Part shown: one piece after another, positions 11,801-24,700 of the stretch
How positions within the stretch are numbered: position 1 is the stretch's first letter
Layout of the letters: each line of letters opens with the position of its first letter
From: Chenopodium formosanum
Taxonomy: Eukaryota; Streptophyta; Magnoliopsida; Caryophyllales; Amaranthaceae
Reading direction: 5' to 3'
DNA length: 64,000 bases
Assembly: GCA_024500155.1 (NCBI GenBank)
Contig: CM044858.1
Coordinates: forward strand, 558,001 to 622,000
Notes under the pieces: model-generated
Databases searched by the model: none
What the model saw: only the letters and a program-made list of their open reading frames with translations
Told to the model about the DNA's origin: nothing
Program-made: the position numbers and the translations under genes

Positions 11801-14800
11801 GTCTGAGCTGTTTTTTGTTCAGAAGCTTCAGGTTCAGATGGTTTCTCGGGTTCAGGAACAGCAGTTTCTGTTTTGGAGGGTGTGTAATCTTTGAACTTCT
11901 CAATATCTGCCTCATCTTCTACGGTGATAGCAATCACCTAGTATGAAATCAAGATAACCAAAAGTCAGAGTTTCAGAGATAATAGAACACCAATTACGTT
12001 GACAGAAAAAGGTTTTAAAGATAAGATTCTGCCAGCAAAACAATACTGTAAATTTAATGAAATACAGAAAACAACAATTCAATCCCTAATGTAAGTTTCA
12101 AGAATCTGACAATATCGCATCATAATTCTCTTAGCTACAGGATTAATTACTCCATGTTTGGGTTTGCTCTCAAAGAAGAATACTTGATAAGGAGAAATAC
12201 TAGAAGAGAAATGATATATTGCTTAAGAATTACTAATGCTAGTGTGAACAGAAATTAAAAATGCATGAAAACCCTGCAGTCCAGAAGTTTTGCTTGGCAT
12301 CATCCTAAAATTATTATCTTTAGTCTTTAAAAGATTAAAGACTGCATGTCATTTGCATTGAGTCATGAGGTGATTACTATCACAGTATCACTTTAACAGT
12401 TTAAAACTGTAAACCTCAAAGTGACAGTACAGAACTATACACATTGTAGCACAAACACAGTAGATACCTATCAGATGATGCATCAAGTGACAGTGACACA
12501 ACCCACCATCAACAACCAGCAATACTGTAAATCTGGAATTGAGAAAAAAATATTTTCCTAACTTTTGCTAAACAAGTGCTTGCAATTGGATCTAATTTAA
12601 TAAATACAAAAGTATCACCACACTTCGCCTTTTTACAAGAGACTTATAGCAATGATGCTAGAAACTAAACTGGCATCTCTATCTATTCTGATGGAGCCTA
12701 AGGCAGTAAGGCTGCAACAAAATATTTTTGTTACTCTATAAAGCAAAGCCCTTCCTTGGGTGAGTAATTTTGATTTGATTAACCTTCCCTCAAATTTTAA
12801 TATGAACTATAAACTCCAAAAACTGTGAGGGTAGCAACACTAGACATTGAATACAACATTCTTTTATTACAATCTTTTTTTTTTTGACGGGAACATTCTT
12901 TTATTACAATCTTACTTGACACGTATGTTACATCTCGTCTGTTCTGATGAAACTTGTGGCTGCTACAAAACAGTTTATACTGGATAAGATAAAATTCTAT
13001 GGAAAATAATTACAAATGTATATCACCATGCCAATATTCTTACAAACGAAATCCCAAGGCCACCTTATTATTAACTCACTAAGAGTTCACCCCAGAACTA
13101 ATCACATATCCTTCATAATGCTCTCTACAAGTCAACCCACCATACCAAGAAAATCCTATAAAACAATGAAAAATTAAGACACAAATAACACTGTATGAGT
13201 GTATATGCTGAACAAAATCTTCATAGTAACTCGACAATAAAGAAAGTAAGAAAAATCTCCCCTGCCCCCAGATAAGTAAGAAGAAATCTTTAGATGTATC
13301 CAACATTGATACACAGCATGCAGGATGAATGTGTGCTGGACCAGCACATTCAAAATTACTGGCCACTTTGTTCCACATTTAGGTGGGGTTATAACACCGA
13401 AGGAACTGAGTACAGGGAGATTAAAAGTGGGGAGGGGTGTGTGTGTGTTTGTGGGGGGGGGGGGGGGGGGGGGGGGGGGTAGCGCTTTAGGATATAATTT
13501 CAAGGAATTAAGGGTATATTATAAACAGCAAAACTAGATAAACAAAAGTAGCCTTCCGTCCACTACAATAGTAATTTCCATGCTATTGCAAATAGTGTTA
13601 AAATTGAAACTAATCAAATAACTTAACAAAAAAGATACTTCGTATAACTATATTTTATACACCCCAATCATATAATTGACTTAAATTGGCCCTATATCAG
13701 CTTGAAAAAGCCCAAAAATGTACAGCAAGTGCTATATCTTCAGAGGGAAAAGATATGTGTGTGAAACAGAACATGGAAGGCTCAACTAGGTAACCTTCCC
13801 CAAATAAGATTATTAACAAGTTGCATTAAGAGTAGTTACTTTAAGCAATCAGTTCCACATCCGGAATCAAATGCTTGAAATTCTAAGGGAGAAGATAAAC
13901 AAACCATGCAACTGCTCTCAACTCTTTCCACAGAATTCAAGTCAAACTCCAAATCAAAGCATGATAATAAAAATCAGCCAACTCAGTACCTCGCCAACTT
14001 TAATTCCTTGTGCGCCATCTCCTTTAACTATCTGGGCAATATAACCATCCTCCATACTTTCCATCTCAACTGTCGCTTTATCCTTTCAAGATTGAAAACA
14101 AAAGCATAAGTATCTTGGGAAGATTAAGGAAACCTTGAAAGAAGCAAAATACGTACTGTTTCGACTTCACAGATTACATCACCAGGAGATACTTTATCTC
14201 CTACTTTCTTCACCCATCTAGCAATATTCCCCTGGAATTCCATTATACCATTAAAATCAGTTCATCAAGTCAAGTAAGTCCAGCATGTAAAAAGAGGTGT
14301 AAATCACATACCTCTTCCATAGTAGGAGAAAGAGATGGCATGCCGATTTCTTGATGAGGTGGCAGATCTGAAAAACACAGGAGTTGAAAGAATATCATAC
14401 TTTAGTAATAATTTACTAACAAACTCACTCTGGGGAATTAAAAGTTGACCAGAATGTGAATGAGATATGAACAAGTAATAATATACCCTTGAACCCTTCT
14501 GTCCACAATTCTTTCATGAGTGACTACAACAACCTAATAACAGAATGAACATTACAACATCTTCTGCCTTGTCTATTAGTTTAATAAAGAACATTGTGCT
14601 ATTAAATAATGCATGTCCAATAGACTTGCTTAAAATGAGTCAAGCTGATACACTAACTGCTAACAAGAGTATGAATTAATAGCTAAGATAAGTACGGGCG
14701 GTAATTCTTGTTGTACAGCTATCAAATTTTGGCTGTTAGAAGCTAAAGTTTGCACAAAGTCGATCTGTAAAAAGACTTCAAGATATCCGAACACCCAAAT

Positions 14801-16809
14801 AAGGACAAATCATCAATCTTCATATGCCAACAGAAGACACCAACCAAGCTCAACAGACCACTAATTCAACAACACATATGTAACAAGCTTAACTGAATTG
14901 GCAGATAGAATATTAGATGCTTCGTTAAAATGTAGAGAACTAGAGATGCAATTACAACAAAGAAGAGGAAATAAATACCTGCACTTGATGAAAAATTCCT
15001 TTTTGAGTGCAGCTGCAAACTGGAGATTCAAACAACCAAAAAAGAGAGAATAATCAAATGTGGAAGAAATAGCTGCAGTCCAAAATTTTAAAAGTACCCC
15101 AACTGATTATGCAATAGCAGCCCTTCTTCTACAAAGAAAGAAGAGTGGTCAACAGAAGTTCAGGAACTAGAGGCAAACCTGGATCCTCGGGACAGGACTT
15201 CATTAGATCTCATCTTTAGAGTCATGCTTGAAATACTTCTAGTGAAGACTCCGGTTGCTGGTGCCTATACATCACACACAGAAATTAAACAAAAAAAACC
15301 ATATTTGGCTATTAAAGTATGCAAAGACCCACAAGAAACAAGAAATATCCACTAACCATAGCTGCAGGCTTTGAAACCCTAGGAAACTGGCTGGAATTGC
15401 CTTTACCGGAACTCCATCCAGTTAAAGAGCTACAAGTTCCATCCCCTTTCTGATAATTCCAGCCAGACTGATGAATCTTCAAAGCATCTGGTATAAAGAT
15501 AACTCACATTCAAACCCAAATATACAAGATAAATCTAGGTTTGGCATTACGAGTTCCTAACCACAGAAAGCCAGCTCAAGGAATGGAAAAAAATTAAGAA
15601 AACAATATATCAACAATATTGAAGTCTCAGATTCACCACTACATTTTCAAACACAAAACCTGGTTTTCAATGTTAGTTTAAAGGGTTTCATATACAATCA
15701 AGCATGTTACAAGCTTACAACAACTAACACAACAACTCTGTATGCAAAGTTATAATAATTGACAAGCAACAATTCAAAGATCAATAATTAATTAATCACA
15801 AAATAAAAAAAAAAAGAAATTGGCAAGACCATGAACATTAAACACCAATGAAAAACACTAGAAAAATATTAATGAGTACAAGATATATAAACAGGTTTCA
15901 ACTATTACTCCATGGCAAACAAAAAGGAAATCCAATTCAGAGATTATCAAGAAACACCTTCTACATTTTTTGAAGATGAGCGAACGTCATGAGTGAACTG
16001 ACGAACCAATTTGGCAGGCACACGGTGCACCGACTTGGAAGCAATCTTGGACTGTCAGTAAAGTGAAAAACAAAAGACAGAACAGTTAACATGAAAATGT
16101 TTAGAGCGTCCTACTCATAATAAAATCATCATAAATATGCCAGTTATAATCATATAACATTGTTTTCCTGACATTAGCAATTAGATAACATTCATCAGCT
16201 CGTCTTTCGGTGTATGGTTAAACTCTTTAAAGCTCACAAGCACATACCAATACAAATTTGTATGTTTCGCAATTACCAGCTTATAACAAATCTATAACTT
16301 TATCAAATACAATACCTCCTAAATACTTGATTATATGTATATTGTATAGATTAATCAAAATTTCACACAGCAAGCATCCAATTACACATAAATTACGGAA
16401 TTAAATTCAATTAAAATTGAAAAATTAACAGATGACAATTAAAAACCTTTGATTCAGGCAGCACAAATTATTCAAAATTTCTTTTTTATTTTATTACTCG
16501 AAATGTGAACAAAGGATTCCAGAAAAACAGATTATTAATAACGAACATCGAGCATAAAATTCAACAAATTACAAATAAACCTATATTCGACTAACATATA
16601 TTATCTAGATTATGCTTTAGATTATTGACAAAAATACACTGAAAACCCTAAATTACATAAAATCAAATTCGAGGATTATAAAACACATCAAGAAGAAATT
16701 GAAATGAAGAAATCAATCCTATAAAAGCGAATCATATTCCAAAAATCGATCAAAATTTGGCAGAAAAAGCAACTGATCTAGAGATAAAAGCGATCAAAAT
16801 TACCAGCAT
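8820..16809 (-). CDS. Mitochondrial pyruvate dehydrogenase complex E2 (dihydrolipoyl acetyltransferase)
   Basis: E2 core of the mitochondrial pyruvate dehydrogenase complex, which transfers acetyl from lipoyl-lysine to CoA. Nineteen coding exons read on the minus strand: 16804-16809, 15958-16051, 15357-15487, 15179-15264, 14979-15019, 14312-14367, 14157-14231, 13990-14082, 11692-11937, 11515-11587, 11011-11105, 10742-10827, 10568-10643, 9719-9786, 9564-9630, 9391-9486, 9188-9290, 8977-9075, 8820-8890. The joined frame is 1662 nt, or 553 residues, close to the plant mtE2-2/-3 proteins. The start MLSKIASKSVHR is basic and serine-rich, as in a mitochondrial presequence. There is one lipoyl domain (about 125-200), with the acceptor lysine K165 in DKATVEMES. 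A Pro/Ala/Glu linker and an E1/E3-binding domain (FASPLARKLAEDHN) follow. The catalytic domain has the HxxxDG motif in SCDHRVIDG (His526, Asp530). The first exon is only ATG CTG. The intron between 11011-11105 and 10742-10827 uses a GC donor. All exon phases match. Confidence 0.95.
10828..11010 (-). other. GC-AG intron in the PDC-E2 gene
   Basis: The donor reads AAG|GCAAGT on the minus strand (GCAAGT = 11005-11010) and the acceptor ends in GATAG (10828 side). Exons on both sides are in phase 0 and give IRK|VTAARLLMSKQTIPHYYL, matching the conserved family sequence, so no GT donor fits. AG|GCAAGT is the known consensus for the minor GC-AG class spliced by the U2 spliceosome. Confidence 0.85.
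12855..12913. repeat. Micro-insertion: 22-bp direct repeat around poly(T)-GACGGG
   Basis: A 22-bp sequence starting AACATTCTTTTATTAC lies at 12855-12876 and is repeated exactly at 12892-12913. Between them are only 15 bp, a T run plus gacggg. It sits in a PDC-E2 intron. Read on the minus strand, the insert is CCCGTC followed by poly(A), as expected for the 3' end of a retroposon with its target duplication. Confidence 0.75.
13453..13479. repeat. Poly(G) tract of 27 bp in a PDC-E2 intron
   Basis: An uninterrupted run of 27 G follows a short GT-rich stretch, inside the intron between the exons at 13990 and 11937. On the transcript strand it is a C run. Homopolymers of this length are prone to length error in sequencing and assembly. 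Confidence 0.9.
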
Positions 16810-17429
16810 TGAGGAGAGAGAAAATTGAGCTGATGCTTAATTCGACGACTGTGGAGAAAGAAGATCTCCAGCAAGCACAACGAGAGAAAATGAAAGAGTT
16901 GAATGTCAAAGGCTAATTCAGGTGACAAGAAATAATGAAATAGGGTTGGTTTTTTTTTTTTTTTTTTAGTTTCTTAAAATGAGATGAAGTAGCGTCGTTT
17001 GATTCGAACAAGTTCTCGTGCTTTTTAGGACTTTTCTACGAGTATTTGTTTTAATAAGATACAAAAATCTTTATTAATATTTAATTTTTATTGAATGACA
17101 TGTAATATGGTAATAGCTTAGTAGCTAGCACGTTGGAGTTTAAACTTGAGATCATGAGTTTGAATGTATTTATATTTATAATAATAAAAACAATAATTTT
17201 TAAGAACATAGCTCACCGATGCAAATAAGTTTCTACGTCTTTCTATGCTATTATCTTTATGTTAATTGAACATACATGTATCTAACACTGCTTATGCTTG
17301 AGAAAAGTTGCAAATCAATGTATAGTAGTAGCCTTGTAGGTAATTAAAAAAAGGTTTAATTTCGTAAATTTAAATGGAGCTTGTTTTGAGCTATTGTTCA
17401 ATCTTTGCTAATGTTGATTAAATCAATGT
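16810..17429. other. PDC-E2 5' leader and intergenic spacer
   Basis: Bases just above 16809 are the probable 5' UTR of the minus-strand PDC-E2 gene (purine-rich, about 16810-16900). Beyond that is AT-rich spacer with no gene up to the P450 relic at 17430. Confidence 0.55.
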
Positions 17430-17842
17430 TTAATCAACACTTACATGGATGTCAAAGATGTCATTTGCCTTTAATATCTGCAAAACAATCCTCTGACGAG
17501 TTTTGCAGCAGAACACTTCTCCTGTAAACAGCTTCCTCTGCTGCCTCCACTGATCTCCTCAACAACAAAATATTCCTTCCCCAAACAGATCAACAAGGAC
17601 AGTATATCTCTATTATACTTCTCTTTTGCATACTTGTCAAAACTTGTTTTCAGAATGTGTTCTATGAAATCAGTTGTATAAAATTCACTGTGGTCAGGAC
17701 TAACAGCGGAAAAGTAGAATGTTTTCTGGCAGTCTCAGTTTGTTGATCTTATATTGTGTTGAAGTACAACAGTTGTTGAAAGAATGTTCATCTCCTAGTG
17801 GATATTTCAGACAACAAATTGACTTACAAGAGTATGTTTTGG
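17430..17842 (-). pseudogene. Decayed duplicate of CYP704-like P450 exon 1
   Basis: The stretch aligns by eye with exon 1 of the intact P450 at 18016-20754, in the same orientation and order. Shared blocks include the splice-donor region cacttacatggatgt, then agcttcctctgctgcctcca, then ttccttccccaaacagatc, then ttttctggcagt. About 50 bp between ttttgcagca and cagcttcctc is missing, small indels break the frame, and the initiator/membrane-anchor part is not recognisable. Exons 2-5 are absent. It lies immediately 3' of the functional gene, so it looks like the remnant of a tandem duplication. Confidence 0.85.
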
Positions 17843-18015
17843 TGATCGGACATCCTTAAATAGTATATGTGCAATGTTAAAAAGGAGAGAGGATACAATG
17901 TAGGAATTAAAACTACAGAAGTACAGGGTAGAAACTAGAAACCCACAAAAGACACTATGAACTTCAGCAGATAGTATAAGCTACTACTGAGCGTCTGAGC
18001 AGTACATTCCTTGCG

Positions 18016-20754
18016 TTAACATATTTTTATCCTTGGCAAAGCATGAACATGGAGACCTCCATCAATGTGAAGTGTAAGCATTGTTCTATAAGTAACCTTT
18101 CTACTCTCATCCCCCAACTTAAATCGGAAGAATCGAAGAAGTGCAATGGAGACAATCTTCATTTGTCTGTAAGCAAAGTCTTTTCCTAGACAAATCCGAG
18201 GACCAGCCTGCCAATGTCAAAATTTACACATAATGTTAATATTACATACTCATATGTCCTATCAGAGAATCAAGATATGCAATTATAACTTCTGTTTGGT
18301 ACTTTGGTTGTAATAGTCAACATTATTGATTCAATCTGAACAACTTGTGTGTTTGTTCTGGATGGAAGGTTATAAGATCAGAGCACTTACATGAAATGCT
18401 ATGAATTTGAAGGGTGATTCTTGTTGGAAAACTCCATTCTGATCAAGCCATCGTTCAGGGCGAAACTCCTCTGCATCATCTCCCCAAATGTAAGTCATCC
18501 TTCCCATAGTATAGGCCAAGTAGTTTACGGTTTCTCCCTTATTCACCTTAAAACCATCTGGAAGTACATCATCTTCTCGCGCTGTCCTCCCATCCTACCA
18601 TTATGATAAGTTTGCATGCCATCAAACTAGAGAAGCTGAGTGTATCAGAAATTACTGCACAAAGCTTAACACCTTATCTACGTAGGGCACATCTTATTCC
18701 ATGATGTCTTCTAATTTTGCAAATTAAATTAGTCATTGAGCTCAAATACTTGAATCTACAAAGGGTGTGCACAGTATTTAACTAATGATTAACCTAAAAA
18801 ATATCCAAAATAAGTCTATAATTACATGTAATATATAGTCAAAATGGTAAAGGAAAGTTAAGGAAATTAACAATAAAAATCACCCGAATCAAGTGTGGTC
18901 TAATATTTTGGAACAGATGAAATAATGAATTCAAAGAAATTTTGAAATTTCAATACATAAAAGAGATATATGGAAATTACCACAGGAACTCCTGGATAAA
19001 GCCTCAGGGTCTCTGTAAGTGCAGCATGAAGATAATGCATCTTTTCTAGTATATCATCACTAATTTGATCCACGAAGTCATCGATATTGAAATCATTGTC
19101 TGTTCCAGCAACATAATCATTCACTTCTTGGAAAATCTTTTCTTGTATTAATGGGTTCTTACAAAGCATGTACAGAAACCATGAGATTGTATTTGCAGTT
19201 GTGTCTTTGCCAGCAATCATAAAATTCAGAATAATGTCCCTCAGATATTGATCAGTCATTTGATCTGGATCTTTCTTGCTTGCTTCTAGAAATCTATATA
19301 GTATATCTTCCTTCACATTCTGCAATAACGCAAAAACAATATCGTTATACAATCAATCATATTATGTTCAACTATATTTCATCATGAATTTGACATAAAG
19401 AATGCTCACAGAATCTTGTTGATCAGCCAGTTGTTTCTTCTTTGTGGTGATTACTCCATTAACAAATGCGTCAATGACTTTGATGTTTTTCTTAAGCATA
19501 GCCTCAGAACTGATGTTAAGGGCTCGCTTAAGCTTCCAAAACGGATCAATATATCGCCAATACACAAATGCATTAGCATCATCAAAGGCCTTCATAAATT
19601 CAATTCCTTCCTTGCTTGATCCTTCAAGGCAGTTCAAGTCAACCCCAAAACCAACTTTGAATATTGAATCTAATGTACATCTCATTAACATGTCCTGCAG
19701 AATTTTGAAGTGTTACAAACACGAAGTTATGAACTTGCTGAATCATATACTTTAATCCTAATAACTAAACTGTACTACTACATCAAGCATAAAATCTGTT
19801 TTACATCAAGGAAAAACTTTGAGTTTTTATTTGCTGCTACAGCAACATCACTTCAGCATCATTACAAGAGGTCATATTGTACTAGGCATAATAAAATGGA
19901 AAATCATTGCTCAAAGTAATTGTCAAAATTTGGAAAATGATACTATACACAATAGAAAACGAGAATCTGTCAGTGAAAATCAAGCATTCAACTTGTAAAA
20001 ACCAATTTACTCAACATAAAAACAACTTTGATCACAAAATATTGGGTTTAATCAATAATTAAGCAGTTCAGTTGTATTCAGGTGAAGATAACAACTCCTT
20101 TAGCTCTTATTATGCGTAGTAATAAATCAAAATACAACCTAAAGACAGTGGATTATTGAGCAAAAATATTGGCATCAATTCTACTCCTTTTAACAATCTA
20201 ATAAGAATCAATATTAGCAATTTAACACTTACATGGATGTTGAAAATGTTATTTGCTTTTGATATCTGCGAAATAATCCTGACAAGTTTTGCAGCACTTC
20301 TACGGAAAACAGCACAACTGAAATCTCTGAGGACCCTGGTTGAGAACTCGACACTCGACAGCTTCCTCTGCTGCCTCCACTTATCTCCATCAACAGCAAA
20401 GATTCCTTCCCCAAACAGATCTCCAAGTATATCTCCGTCATGATCACCTTTTGTGTACTTGTCAAATTTTGCTCTAAGAATATGTTCGATGTTTCTGACA
20501 TCCGTTGTGTAAATTTCACTCTGATCAGGTGTTAGAATGCGGAAGGTGGGATGTTTTCTGGCAGTTTCAGTAAAATAGTCATATAATGTGTTGAAGTGAA
20601 ACAATTCATTGAAGACTGTCCCTCCCACAGGAGGATAATTTGGATTGCCAATCGACTTCCCGGAGTATACTTTCAAAATTATAGCAAGAACAAAAACTAA
20701 AATCAAGAAAAGAGCAGATGTTATGAAGTAAAAGGCGGCTAAGAAAAGATCCAT
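18016..20754 (-). CDS. Cytochrome P450, CYP704-like (probable fatty-acid omega-hydroxylase)
   Basis: Membrane-anchored heme monooxygenase of the CYP86 clan. CYP704 members hydroxylate fatty acids, but the substrate here is inferred from family only. Five exons: 20233-20754, 19410-19694, 18981-19319, 18391-18594, 18016-18207. All junctions are phase 0, giving 1542 nt and 513 residues, the usual P450 length. An N-terminal hydrophobic anchor spans about residues 3-27, followed by a proline-rich hinge (NPNYPPVGG). The C-helix has WRQQRK. The I-helix has AGKDTTA, the oxygen-activation motif. The K-helix has ETLR and the PERF region reads FRPERW. The heme loop FHAGPRICLG carries the axial Cys456; the exon 4/5 junction falls just before its AG. 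It ends RIKIC. A decayed exon-1 copy lies directly downstream. Confidence 0.93.
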
Positions 20755-21795
20755 GTTTGTTTTGGTTGACGTTGTGCCGAAACCAACTATACTATGTTGA
20801 TAATGATAATGAAGAACAAAGTGGGTATGTTCTAAATTTCAATCGTTCAAATTTAAAGACCAATCTAAACCGTTCATTTATTTGTAATATTGTGAGGTAC
20901 AAATCTTTGAATCTTTCCGTAATTTATTTATGACTGACTGGTTTATTAATGTCAAGAATGTCATTTTCAATAGAAGTCAATGCAAAATGGAGATACAGAC
21001 GTAATAAAGCAAACTGAACAACTCCACTGAAAACTATGATTAAACTTGGTTTAACAATACTAGTACTCCATTAAACCATGGGCCCTAATAAACAACTTTT
21101 AAGCAACCAGCAAAAGTGTTGAATCCAACCAAAAAGATGTATAACACCAGTCACCAGGACCCAGGAACGACGACAAGCGAAAGCAAAAACAGCATACAGT
21201 TACGAATAAGAATGTAGCATGCTATCTAAGTACATTGAGTCAATAGAGAGTAGTTAGAGTACAATTTATGTGCTTGAACATCAAATTCATCGTCAAGAAC
21301 ATGATCTGAAACTCCATCAAAGCTCTAGCTGACGGTCACCAAGTGCAGCTGCATGAGTCAGCAATCAACAAAAAATGTGACAATCTCACAGAATAAGCTT
21401 TTTATCATGCTTCATCACAACTTGGCGTAAATTAGGAAAAAGGATTACCTTAATACTTGCAAATGGCTTCGACAGGGCACCCCTGCACTATATATCATCA
21501 CATACATCGTCACTTGCTTTATTAATTGATCATATGCATACTGGGTTATGACATCGAAATTATGATGACTTCCTTAGTATTCAAGGGTTTTTTTTTTTTC
21601 CTCAAACCTTCATTGCTATAAAGCAGAAGGAACAAATTTAGCTGTTAAAAGATAATACAGAAAGGGTGACTGAATTCGAATTACACTTTCTTACAAATAA
21701 CATTAGCGTCTAATTAAGTCCTCTACAAATTTCATCCTCTCTAAATAAGCACTAGACCTAATAATCAACATAATCAACAAGCTTAATCCTACATC
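20755..21795. other. Spacer between P450 and HON-type gene
   Basis: No gene is seen. The left part is the upstream region of the minus-strand P450, with no clear TATA box. The right part, from about 21230, is probably the 3' UTR of the AT-hook gene. It includes a T run near 21585. Confidence 0.55.
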
Positions 21796-24700
21796 TCACA
21801 ATTGTGCTTCACTTGACGGTATCCAACTAACTGGCTGTTGGGCTTCAATGGTCGGAGGTGGTCCGTACAATGGTGCCGTTTCATTCATTGTGGGTTCAGC
21901 TATGCTAAATGGTACAACAGGGGGGACCATAGTTGATACAGTAATATTCTCTGTTTCAGGCACAGATGTACTAGGTTGGACTTGGACAGTCGAATTCACA
22001 TATGTAGTTTCCATTGGAGGTTCTTCGGGATTTGGAGATGGAGATGCAGTAAAACTCATTGTTGATAGATGTTCGAGATGTTGCAATGCAGCCAACGCAT
22101 CAGATCCATCCTCATTAGGTACAAAGGGCCTAAGCACAACTACAGCATCTTTGATTGTTGCTTGCTGCAAACAAATTACGACAAGGTTTAACATGTAGGT
22201 CAAAAAAGGGACAGTTCCAAATATAACAGAAGATGAGAATATACATATGACTTACCATGTTTTCAACCTTCTTCATCAACTCTTCATTTGCTGCCACTTG
22301 CTCAGACGTTTGCTTCCCCACAGGTGAAGCATTCTGAAGGTTAAAATTAGTCAGCATGAGAAATTTTAAAGATCACATCACATGCACATTAAGCAAGATA
22401 AGGTTTGTGCAACGAATTAGTGTTTTAGTAAGACAGCAAGAAAGCTATTTCAAGAGTAGCAACAACACACCCGAGTGCAGCATGTAATATAAGAGCAGAA
22501 ATATGTTGCCTAGTCAGTTGATACTTGACGTCAAATCCAATTTTGCCTACATACTCTCAACTCTCATAACCATATTCCCATGACATCAACATTGTCTCTT
22601 TAATTGCCATCTATCTTGCTTTGAATTACTGTTTTGTGTTGGGTATCACATGTAGGATCCTCCGACACCCCGTAAGCAAAAACTAAATTAAGAGCTTTTA
22701 GAAACAGTTGTATCTTTCAAAAAGTTCATCAAATGTTCATTTACTAGGCTTTAGTAAGTAATCTGACCTTTTATCCCCAAATTTGTTAGGGGGAATATCC
22801 TAGATTCTAAGAAACCAATCTTGTCTCAAAAGATTTACAGAACATAGAATGATAAAATGTAAAATAAATCTTTTAATATGAAAATTACAAAACAATCTTC
22901 ACGAATAAAGGAGCTACTTTAGACCCAAGCTGACAAATTAAACCTCCATCCCTTTTAATAGCATGCCTATCCAGAATAAAAGATGAAGTAGAATGCATCT
23001 TGATTTTAAAGTTAAAAATTACCTAGATATTATACCTCAAACCAAATTACCAAAGAATACATCTCCTGCTATAAGTTACAAATTCTCAGTCTAACCTCTC
23101 AACCCACCGGCCTCCTCACTTTCCTGTTCTCCTATTTAACAGGGTTGGACTGTCTTCATATGTTTGTATAAACATCTATTCAACTCTTAAAAAAAAAAAA
23201 TTCAATGCCTGCAATCTGACAAAAACCGAACTCAAATGGCTCTCAATTTCCCCCAAATATAGTATTCTTGTACCAATAAATATGATTGCAAAGTAACAGT
23301 AGCATAAGAAGGGAGATTTATGTGGTGGTGGTGGTGGTGGTTGGGGGGGGGGGGGGGGGGGGGGGGAAGGCAGGGCTTGTGTAAAATGAAGCTAGCCTTC
23401 CATCAGCGTCATATAGAAGACTAGCAGCAATATTACTTCCCATGGTAGCATAAAAACTGATACATTTCAGATAATTAGTCAGTCCATTGACTGGTGCAAA
23501 TCACTACACTAATGCACTAACTTAGAGCAACCTTTACAATAGCCTATATACAAATCACTGCCTCGCTACTGCAACCTACTTGGATTCACAGGCGATTATG
23601 ACCATTACTACATTGGAGTATGCTTTCCATGATACTCACAATGGACTAATGGAGTATGCTTCCACAATAATGCTCACAGCAGAACATCTAATGATTCTAA
23701 TCAAAATTTCTCAGGAAATCCTTATAACAGTTACAAACTTATAACTTCAAAGCCTTACCCCTAGCTGCTGAGAATGGGCCAATCTTTAAGGGATGGAGGG
23801 AGTAATGTAAATATAAAATTTTGACTCCCCATTAAAACTCAACTCAAAATTCTTGATTAATTTAACTAATAAAAGAGTCCTACACTCCTACCCAATAAAT
23901 TAAATATATACAATTTCATGCAATATTAATTAATTAAATTTGTATTCAGATAATAAATTAATAATATGACAAATACTACAAATAAAGATAGTCAAACAAC
24001 AACATTGATAATTAGAAAACAAATCCAATTTTATCTACATTTAAGAACAAACAAGAACCCAAATTAAAGACTTTAAATTTGATAATAACTATAGCAAAGA
24101 AAGGCAAGAAAATCTTATAAAGATAAGATAGTCAAACAAGCTAAACAGCACTCATTTTCTTTCTCCTCTCAAAACTCAGTGAATGGACTCAACAGAACAC
24201 ATCAGCACTTTACTATTCCAATATTCCTCAACAAACTAATTTCCAATTATGCCCCTCCAACAGTCCAACATCCATATTTAAACATTCAAATTATATAAGA
24301 TGACAATTAACTCAAAGGTGCCAAAATTCAAATTCAAACAAACTCAAACTTTAAGAGGGAAAAAGGTCACAGCACTAATACCTTCCTAGGCCTGCCACGA
24401 GGCTTGCCAGTATACTTCCTCGCTGGTTTCGGTGGGGCCACATTCGGCACACTCCCCCTAGGCGGCCTACCACGCCTCTTCCCGCCAGCAACACCGCCAC
24501 CGGGAGCCACTCCCGCTTGCCTAGGCGGGCGTCCACGCGGCCTCTTCCCAACCGGCTTCGCAACAGGGGCTAATGGACTCCTTCTAGGCCTACCCCTAGG
24601 CTTACCACTCCCTACAGCAGCAATTCCGGGGGCAGCAGCCCCCTTTGCCTTAGGCGGTCGCCCTGGCCGCTTCTTCGGAACCCCGGAAACTGTACCATTC

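Noticed and set aside
13174..13537. Overlapping open frames with Pro or Gly runs
   Set aside because: They exist only because the 27-bp poly(G) tract is open in several frames. The region is a PDC-E2 intron.
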